Assembly (NCBI GenBank): GCA_023461275.1
Contig: JAEYMI010000031.1
Span: 1-57,656, forward strand
Direction of reading: 5' to 3'
From: Actinomycetes bacterium
Lineage (GTDB): Bacteria > Actinomycetota > Actinomycetes > Mycobacteriales > Mycobacteriaceae
Length of the DNA: 57,656 nucleotides
In this document: positions 52,501 to 57,656 of the stretch, piece after piece
Layout: each line of letters opens with the position of its first letter
Position numbering within the stretch: position 1 is the first letter of the stretch
Position numbers and translations under genes: made by a program
The notes under the pieces: model-generated
What the model was told of the DNA's origin: nothing
Databases searched by the model: none
What the model saw: only the letters and a program-made list of their open reading frames with translations

Positions 52501-53601
52501 TCGCTGATCATCAACCAGGGTCTGTCCTACGGCGTGCACGCGGTGATCAGCGCCACCCGATGGGGTGAGATCCGGCCTGCCGTCAAGGACCTGATCGGTT
52601 CGAGAATCGAACTGCGCCTTGGTGATCCGATGGAGTCGGAGATGGCGCGCAAGGTCGCCGCGATGGTGCCGCAGGGCCGACCGGGACGCGGCATCACCGC
52701 AGAGCAACTGCACATGCTGGTCGGATTGCCCCGGCTCGACGCCGACTCCGACACCGAGACGCTCTCCGACGGCGTGCGGTGGTCGGTGGAGCAGGTCGCG
52801 CAGATGTATCCGGGTCGGATGGCGCCCCGCGTGCGCAGGCTCGGACTGGACCTGTCCCGCGACGAGATGTTGCGAGTGGTGGCAGATCTGGGTATCGAGC
52901 GGCGTCCGGAGTACGCCTTCATCGGCCTCGGTGAACGTGAGCTGGAACCGGCGATGATCAACTTCGGTACCCAGCCGTTCGTGATCGTGTTCGCCGACAA
53001 CGAATCCGGTAAGACGACGCTGCTGCGCAACATCGCGATGTCGATGATGGAGCAGGGCACCCCGCAGCAGAACAAGATCGTTCTCGTCGACTATCGGCGC
53101 ACCATGTTGGGCCAGGTGACCGGTGATCATCTGGCCGGCTACGCGACGTCGTCGGAGGCTTTGCAGCCGATGTTCGCCCAACTGGTGCAGGTGCTCAAGA
53201 GCCGACGGCCCGGACCCGACCTCACGCCACAGCAACTTCGTGACCGGAGCTGGTGGACGGGTCCGGATGTGGTTGTGCTGGTCGATGATTACGACATGGT
53301 CGCCGCGAGTGGCAACCCGATGACGATGTTGATGGAACTGCTCCCACAGGCGCGTGACATCGGCCTGCGGCTAGTGGTGTGCCGACGTTCCGGTGGTGCC
53401 GGACGGGCGCTGTACGACGCGTTCCTCGGTCGCCTGAAGGATCTCTCCGCCGACATTCTGCTGATGAGCGGCGATCCCGACGAAGGAAACATCGTGGGCC
53501 GCACCAAGATGCAGCGACTGCCGGCCGGTCGTGGCGAGTACATCTCGCGTGCCCGAGGCAGTGAAATGATCCAGATCTGCAATCTCCCGCCACTGGCGTG
53601 A
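49543..53601 (+). CDS. eccC: ESX motor ATPase EccC (fused EccCa-EccCb)
   Basis: About 1352 aa. Two transmembrane helices (NVLMKLFPVIMLIAIVGMIA, MLMFPMLMLVSMGGMFMGGG), a DUF region, then three FtsK/SpoIIIE-type ATPase domains: GATGSGKS at about 485 (Walker B LFVIVDEFSELL), GGPQSGKS at about 849 (VFLVIDGWAAF), and ADNESGKT at about 1151 (VVVLVDDYDM). It is the motor that recognises substrates. The ATG at 49543 (MATRGFVRRP) is chosen because EccC homology starts there; GTG 49441 would overlap eccD. The single-gene form differs from the split eccCa/eccCb of ESX-1. Confidence 0.95.
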   Translation: MATRGFVRRPRIAPPVAPGGEVNIQPPPEIPRIIPGNVLMKLFPVIMLIAIVGMIALMFTVGGRSMLSNPMMLMFPMLMLVSMGGMFMGGGRSGGKKAAELNEERKDYFRYLGQLREDVQTTGTAQRAALEWSHPEPIALNRVVGTRRMWERRPTDHDFGHVRVGVGSQRLATRLMPPETGPLEDLEPVATVALRRFVRTYSVVHALPTAVSLRSFAAINIEGARQETRALARAMVMELAAFHGPDHLMVAIVCHDPEAESWVWTKWLPHVAHPERRDGIGAERMLYGSLAELEEALASELIERGRFSRTASANANRKQLVIIIDDGYVNGTERLVSESGTDAVCVIDLTAPADGLATRRGLSLVVGRGRVAAKTPSGAEDFAAIDSVSVADAETFARLMAKYKVATAAQIVSLESDSTPADPGLMSLLNIPDATKLDPMVVWRPRSPRDRLRVPVGVAQNGTPLEIDIKEAAEGGMGPHGLCIGATGSGKSEFLRTLVLSMIATHSPDALNLVLVDFKGGATFLGLDSAPHVAAVITNLEDELAMVDRMKDALSGEMNRRQELLRSAGNFANVGEYERARVAGAALDPLPALFVIVDEFSELLSQKPDFAELFVAIGRLGRSLQMHLLLASQRLEEGKLRGLDSHLSYRIGLKTFSASESRTVLGVPDAYHLPSIPGSAYLKCDSSEPVRFHTSYVSGPYSSADADVIVESGRVGRSGMKPFTAAPVPLDPDELDEPPKSSMIELPPLEELEAQPLPTSASGLSKSLLDIVVERLAGHGRGAHEVWLPPLEESPTVDVLVPSADWRDGVNKPGALQFPMGIVDRPYDQRRDALIVDVSGAAGNLAVVGGPQSGKSTALRTLIMAASVTHTPEQVQFYCLDFGGGSLVGLAGLPHVGAVATRSDIDGVRRTVAEVVTLIREREERFRALGIESMRDFRRLKATAGDGRMSDDAAAALAVDEFGDVFLVIDGWAAFRAEFDSLEAGVSLIINQGLSYGVHAVISATRWGEIRPAVKDLIGSRIELRLGDPMESEMARKVAAMVPQGRPGRGITAEQLHMLVGLPRLDADSDTETLSDGVRWSVEQVAQMYPGRMAPRVRRLGLDLSRDEMLRVVADLGIERRPEYAFIGLGERELEPAMINFGTQPFVIVFADNESGKTTLLRNIAMSMMEQGTPQQNKIVLVDYRRTMLGQVTGDHLAGYATSSEALQPMFAQLVQVLKSRRPGPDLTPQQLRDRSWWTGPDVVVLVDDYDMVAASGNPMTMLMELLPQARDIGLRLVVCRRSGGAGRALYDAFLGRLKDLSADILLMSGDPDEGNIVGRTKMQRLPAGRGEYISRARGSEMIQICNLPPLA

Positions 53602-54461
53602 GCGTGCCGCCGCGAGGGCCGCACTATCTTTGTCCGCGGAGCGTCGGCCCGGACACCGACGTGATGCTCATGCGGATGCAGGGTTGCCAGGTCATGGGCC
53701 GCGGCAGCCACCTCGTCGTCCGGCATCCCGTCGAATCGGGTTGGGCGCGTGGCAATGCGCTGGTCCTGCAACCGGATTCGCTGCGCCACGGCATCGGGCA
53801 TTGGCAGACTGTCGCCGACAACGAGCTACCCGGCTGTCGCAGCGCGTATTTCATCGTCGACGACCCCGACCCCGACGTGACCGTCTGGTCGCGCGCCGCC
53901 GCCGACGGCGGAATGTCGCTCGAACTCCAGACGGTGGCTGTGATGGACCCAGCGGAGTTGGCCCAGTCGGTGGCGCCGGGATACCGGCTCGTTCGCCTCG
54001 ACACGGCCGACGAATGGACGACCGCCGCCCGGCTGACCGCGGCGTCGGATCGCGAACCTGCGCGGCTGTATCCGATGCTGATCGAGCAAATGACCCGACT
54101 GCGGCGCGCGGTCGGGGCCGGTCACGGCGCCGGCAGTTGGTTCGCAGCTCTCACCGAGCCGACCGGCACCGACGACGCGGCCGAGTCACCTACCATGGTG
54201 GCCGCGCTCGGCCTGTTCACCGACGGCGGCGGATCGGCGCGCTACCGGACGGTGGTCACCGCGTCGGCCCACCGCGGCCGGGGTGTGGCGTCGGCGTTGA
54301 TCTCCTTCGCCGGCCGGACTGCCGCCCGGGACTGGGCTGTGAGCCGCCTGGTGATCGCCGCAGAAGCGGATTCGGCCGCCGAGCGGCTCTACCGGCAGCT
54401 CGGATTCGGGTCGGCACAACGGCAGGTGGAGCTGTTCTCCGCCGCCCGCCCGACCGCCTGA
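53598..54461 (+). CDS. GNAT-family N-acetyltransferase
   Basis: 287 aa. The C-terminal GNAT core has VVTASAHRGRGVASALISFA (the acetyl-CoA pyrophosphate loop R-G-x-G-x-A) and RLYRQLGFGSAQRQVELFSA. The N-terminal 130 residues are a divergent extension. The GTG overlaps the eccC stop (GTGA), but homologues are likely purine-neighbourhood or housekeeping genes; the substrate is unknown. A link to ESX substrate acetylation, as known for EsxA, is possible but unsupported. Confidence 0.82.
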   Translation: MSVPPRGPHYLCPRSVGPDTDVMLMRMQGCQVMGRGSHLVVRHPVESGWARGNALVLQPDSLRHGIGHWQTVADNELPGCRSAYFIVDDPDPDVTVWSRAAADGGMSLELQTVAVMDPAELAQSVAPGYRLVRLDTADEWTTAARLTAASDREPARLYPMLIEQMTRLRRAVGAGHGAGSWFAALTEPTGTDDAAESPTMVAALGLFTDGGGSARYRTVVTASAHRGRGVASALISFAGRTAARDWAVSRLVIAAEADSAAERLYRQLGFGSAQRQVELFSAARPTA

Positions 54462-54689
54462 CCGGCTGGCCCGGGGCCCACCGGTGCGCAACCTCACACC
54501 GCCCGAGAACGGTCCGAGGGAATCAACGATCGCAACGCACCGTTGTTGAGTTCGCACTCGACGGCCACCGACCGTTAAACTCGAAAACGTCTCCCAACCC
54601 GATACGCGTTCGAGTTCGCCACGTCGTTGCCGCCGGCCGAATCCGACGAGTGTCGCGTTGAACCAGCAGCCCAGGGAGCTCATCGGAAA

Positions 54690-56294
54690 ATGACCGACTT
54701 GTCGATCACCAGTGCCAACCTCCTCGCTCCCTCGGCGCACCCTTGCGGTGCACGGCCGATGAGCCCACAGATTTCCGACGAACCCGAGAACGAGCCGCGC
54801 GAGGAGTGCGGCGTTTTTGGTGTTTGGGCCCCTGGCGAGGACGTCGCCAAGCTCTCCTACTACGGCCTCTACGCGCTGCAGCATCGCGGTCAGGAAGCCG
54901 CGGGCATCGCCGTCGGCGATGGCCGGCAGGTGCTGGTATTCAAAGACCTCGGCCTGGTCAGCCAGGTTTTCGACGAACAGACGCTGGCCGCCATGGTCGG
55001 TCATGTGGCCATCGGACACTGCCGTTACTCCACCACCGGTTCGACGACGTGGGAGAACTCGCAGCCCATCTTCCGGACCACCGCCGCCGGGACCGGGGTG
55101 GCGCTCGGCCACAACGGCAACCTGGTCAACACCGCAGACCTGGCCAGCCGTGCCCGCGCAGCCGGCGTGATGAGCACCGGTGCCGGAGCCGCGACGTCGG
55201 ACTCCGACATCGTCGGGGCGCTGCTGGCCCACGGCGCCGCCGACGCGACCATCGAGCAGGCCGCGATGGAACTGCTGCCGACGCTGCGTGGCGCGTTCTG
55301 CCTTACCTTCATGGACGAGCACACCCTGTACGCCGCGCGGGACCCGCACGGCGTGCGTCCGCTGTCGCTGGGGCGCCTGGATCGCGGTTGGGTGGTCGCA
55401 TCCGAAACCGCCGCCTTCGACATCGTCGGCGCTTCCTTCGTCCGCGACATCGAACCCGGTGAGCTCTTGGCCATCGACGCCGACGGCGTGCGGTCCACCC
55501 GCTTCGCCGAGCCCACTCCGCGCGGGTGCGTGTTCGAATACGTCTACCTCGCCCGCCCCGACAGCGTGATCCACGGCCGGTCGGTGCACTCGGCTCGCGT
55601 CGAGATCGGCCGTCGACTGGCCCGCGAACATCCCGCGTCGGGCGACCTGGTGATCCCGGTGCCCGAATCGGGTACCCCCGCCGCGGTCGGGTACGCGCAG
55701 GAATCCGGCATTCCCTACGGCCAGGGCCTGATGAAGAACGCCTACGTCGGTCGCACGTTCATTCAGCCGTCGCAGACCATCCGTCAGCTCGGTATCCGCC
55801 TCAAGCTCAATCCGCTCAAGGAAGTGATCCGCGGCAAACGCCTTGTGGTGGTGGACGATTCGATCGTCCGCGGCAACACCCAGCGCGCGCTGATCCGGAT
55901 GCTGCGTGAGGCGGGCGCCGCCGAGGTGCACGTGCGGATCGCGTCGAGCCCGGTGCGGTGGCCCTGCTTCTACGGCATCGACTTCGCCTCACCCGCCGAA
56001 CTCATCGCCAACGGCATGGAGTCCGAGGCCGGCATGGTCGAGGGCGTCCGGCAGGCGATCGGCGCCGATTCGCTGGGCTACATCAGCATCGACGAGATGA
56101 TCGCCGCCACCGACCAGCCTGCGTCGAACCTGTGTGCCGCCTGCTTCGACGGCGACTACCCGATCGAGCTCCCGGAGGAGACGTCGATGGGTAAGGCCGT
56201 ACTCGAGCAGATGCTGGCCAGCGCCGCGGATGAGGGGCGGGCCGATCCGCTCACCGCCGGTAATGACAATGTCAGCGCGGTCATGCGGCCGTAG
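54690..56294 (+). CDS. purF: Amidophosphoribosyltransferase PurF
   Basis: 534 aa. The first committed enzyme of purine synthesis, transferring glutamine ammonia to PRPP. Class-II glutaminase Cys40 in REECGVFGVWAPGED, after a propeptide, then GHCRYSTTG and the PRPP motif VVVDDSIVRGNT; CxxC in NLCAACFDGD fits the iron-sulfur-type PurF. The ATG at 54690 is preferred; ATG 54759 is in frame and would shorten the propeptide. The 228-bp space upstream shows no other gene. Confidence 0.97.
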   Translation: MTDLSITSANLLAPSAHPCGARPMSPQISDEPENEPREECGVFGVWAPGEDVAKLSYYGLYALQHRGQEAAGIAVGDGRQVLVFKDLGLVSQVFDEQTLAAMVGHVAIGHCRYSTTGSTTWENSQPIFRTTAAGTGVALGHNGNLVNTADLASRARAAGVMSTGAGAATSDSDIVGALLAHGAADATIEQAAMELLPTLRGAFCLTFMDEHTLYAARDPHGVRPLSLGRLDRGWVVASETAAFDIVGASFVRDIEPGELLAIDADGVRSTRFAEPTPRGCVFEYVYLARPDSVIHGRSVHSARVEIGRRLAREHPASGDLVIPVPESGTPAAVGYAQESGIPYGQGLMKNAYVGRTFIQPSQTIRQLGIRLKLNPLKEVIRGKRLVVVDDSIVRGNTQRALIRMLREAGAAEVHVRIASSPVRWPCFYGIDFASPAELIANGMESEAGMVEGVRQAIGADSLGYISIDEMIAATDQPASNLCAACFDGDYPIELPEETSMGKAVLEQMLASAADEGRADPLTAGNDNVSAVMRP

Positions 56295-56441
56295 ATACAC
56301 GGTCGCGATCACCGCATCGCCGTCGGCCCCGATCCGGCCTCCGGAACGTGTACGACGTCGGGTAGCGTGTGGAGTCGGCTTGCCAACTGACGGCCTGACC
56401 GCAGAACTTTGGACTCGATTCGACAAGAGGTGCCCAGCGAG

Positions 56442-57536
56442 ATGACCGACGGGGCTCGTGCTGATCCGACGACCACGCAAGGTGCCTCCTACGCCGCCGC
56501 CGGAGTCGACATCGACGCCGGCGAGCGCGCCGTCGAACTCTTTGCGCCGCATGCCAAGCGGGCTTCCCGACCAGAAGTTCTGGGCGGTCTCGGCGGATTC
56601 TCCGGACTGTTCGCGCTGCGCGGCAACTACACCGAACCCGTTCTGGCCGCCGCCAGCGACGGTGTCGGCACCAAACTGGCGATCGCGCAGGCGATGGACC
56701 GGCACGACACCGTCGGTCGCGACCTCGTGGCCATGTGCGTCGACGATCTCGTGGTCTGCGGCGCCGAACCCCTGTTCCTGCAGGACTACATCGCCATCGG
56801 CAAGGTCGTTCCCGAAACCGTCGCCGAGATCGTCGCCGGTATCGCCGACGGCTGTGTGGAGGCCGGCTGCGCCCTGCTCGGTGGCGAGACCGCCGAGCAT
56901 CCCGGACTGATGGGTGATGGCCACTACGACCTGTCGGCGACCGCGGTCGGCGTCGTCGAACGTGAGAACGTGCTCTCGCCCGAACGGGTGCGGCCGGGTG
57001 ACGTGGTCATCGCGATGGGATCGTCGGGCCTGCACTCCAATGGCTACTCGCTGGCCCGCAAGGTGTTGCTGGACTGGGGACACATGGATCTGTCCGGTCA
57101 CGTCGAGGAGTTCGGACGGACTCTCGGCGATGAACTGCTCGAGCCCACCCGGATCTACGCCCGCGACTGCCTTGCGCTGATCGCCGAGGCCGACGTACGC
57201 ACGTTTGCCCACGTCACCGGCGGTGGGCTGGTGGAGAACCTGGCGCGGGTGATCCCGCCGGGTCTGGTCGCCGAACTCGACCGCACCACGTGGACACCGG
57301 CACCGGTGTTCGCGATGATCGCCCAGCGTGGCCGGGTGGAACGCGCCGAGATGGAGCGCACCTTCAACATGGGTGTCGGCATGGTCGCCGTCGTGGCGCC
57401 TGAGGACACCGATCGCGCGCAGGCTGTGCTGACCGCACGGCACGTGCACAACTGGGTGCTCGGCAGCATCAAGCGCTCCGGTAAGGACACCGACGGCGGC
57501 AGTGCCACGCTGCTGGGCGAGCACCCGCGCTTCTAG
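56442..57536 (+). CDS. purM: Phosphoribosylformylglycinamidine cyclo-ligase PurM
   Basis: 364 aa. AIR synthetase of purine synthesis. SYAAAGVDIDAGERAVELFA, then TDGVGTK-like SDGVGTKLAIAQAMDRHDTV, AMCVDDLVVCGAEPLFLQDY, GGETAEHPGLM and HVTGGGLVENL are all present. The ATG at 56442 follows AAGAGGTGCCCAGCGAG. It follows purF with a 147-bp gap. A degenerate tandem repeat begins at its TAG stop. Confidence 0.97.
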   Translation: MTDGARADPTTTQGASYAAAGVDIDAGERAVELFAPHAKRASRPEVLGGLGGFSGLFALRGNYTEPVLAAASDGVGTKLAIAQAMDRHDTVGRDLVAMCVDDLVVCGAEPLFLQDYIAIGKVVPETVAEIVAGIADGCVEAGCALLGGETAEHPGLMGDGHYDLSATAVGVVERENVLSPERVRPGDVVIAMGSSGLHSNGYSLARKVLLDWGHMDLSGHVEEFGRTLGDELLEPTRIYARDCLALIAEADVRTFAHVTGGGLVENLARVIPPGLVAELDRTTWTPAPVFAMIAQRGRVERAEMERTFNMGVGMVAVVAPEDTDRAQAVLTARHVHNWVLGSIKRSGKDTDGGSATLLGEHPRF

Positions 57537-57640
57537 GCCCGACGCTTTTTGTCCCTGCGCATCTGGTGGTCCCTGTGCATTTGGACCCGACGATTTGGGC
57601 CCGGCGATTTGTGGTCCCTGCGCTTTTAGGCATTGCGCTG
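57534..57640 (+). repeat. Stop-codon-anchored tandem repeat after purM
   Basis: Six degenerate units of about 14-18 bp, with consensus T(A/G)G(G/A/T)CCC(G/T)RCGMTTTTG, start at the purM TAG; later units begin TGG instead (for example TGGACCCGACGATT and TGGTCCCTGTGCATT). The array extends to the end of the window, which finishes in a G-run. Confidence 0.7.
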
Positions 57641-57656
57641 TAAAGTCCCGGGGGGG

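Noticed and set aside
51061..53235. 724-aa minus-strand open frame inside eccC
   Set aside because: Shadow of the conserved EccC ATPase domains.
54186..55931. 581-aa minus-strand open frame opposite the GNAT and purF genes
   Set aside because: Crosses two recognised genes and has shadow-type composition.
1..57656. tRNA, rRNA or CRISPR array
   Set aside because: No tRNA cloverleaf, rRNA segment or regularly spaced 25-40 bp repeat was seen on reading; the tandem repeats present are short and have no spacers.

Overview
The window is high-GC actinobacterial DNA. The purL, purF and purM proteins look like those of Mycobacterium. A complete type VII (ESX) secretion locus with EccA, EspG and PE/PPE-like proteins sits beside a long RHS polymorphic toxin carrying an actinobacterial WXG100-like N-terminus. 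Together these point to the order Mycobacteriales outside Mycobacterium; Gordonia or a close relative is my best guess. That is inference, because no rRNA gene is present.

Layout. (1) 1-2.5 kb: purL. (2) 2.5-10 kb: a glycerophosphodiester phosphodiesterase-like gene; two AraC-type regulators, each divergent from a hotdog-fold gene, plus a third hotdog gene; then a GCS2-family ligase back to back with a small SCP-like gene. (3) 10-33 kb: an accessory island. It holds a membrane protein, a secreted protein with a degenerate nuclease-like C-terminus, three DUF3558-like lipoprotein paralogues mixed with ESX substrate genes, an EspG, twin paralogues of unknown function, an 8.4 kb RHS toxin gene with its likely immunity gene and a fragment of a second one, an RNA 2'-phosphotransferase, and a WXG100/YbaB pair. 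(4) 33-53.6 kb: the ESX machinery and its substrates: eccA, an EspI-like MinD-type ATPase, YbaB-like proteins, two PE-like genes each followed by a PPE/EspB-like gene, espG, esxB-esxA, eccE, eccB, mycP, eccD and eccC, with frequent strand switches. (5) 53.6 kb to the end: a GNAT acetyltransferase, purF and purM.

How it fits together. EccB, EccC, EccD and EccE form the inner-membrane channel, MycP is the membrane protease, EccA the cytosolic AAA+ ATPase, and EspG the PE/PPE chaperone. EsxB/EsxA, the PE/PPE-like pairs and the island proteins are likely clients. The RHS protein has a WXG100-like head, a long disordered linker, a papain-like module without a visible nucleophile, a YD-repeat shell, and a C-terminal ParB/sulfiredoxin-like tip followed 5 bp later by a small candidate immunity gene. 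The purine genes on both sides mark the chromosomal backbone, so the ESX plus toxin block lies between purL and purF.

Non-coding structure is also notable. Short degenerate tandem repeats start at the stop codons of at least three genes, there is a perfect 20-bp inverted repeat at 7911-7955, repeats cover ribosome-binding sites around espI, and a compound hairpin follows esxA.
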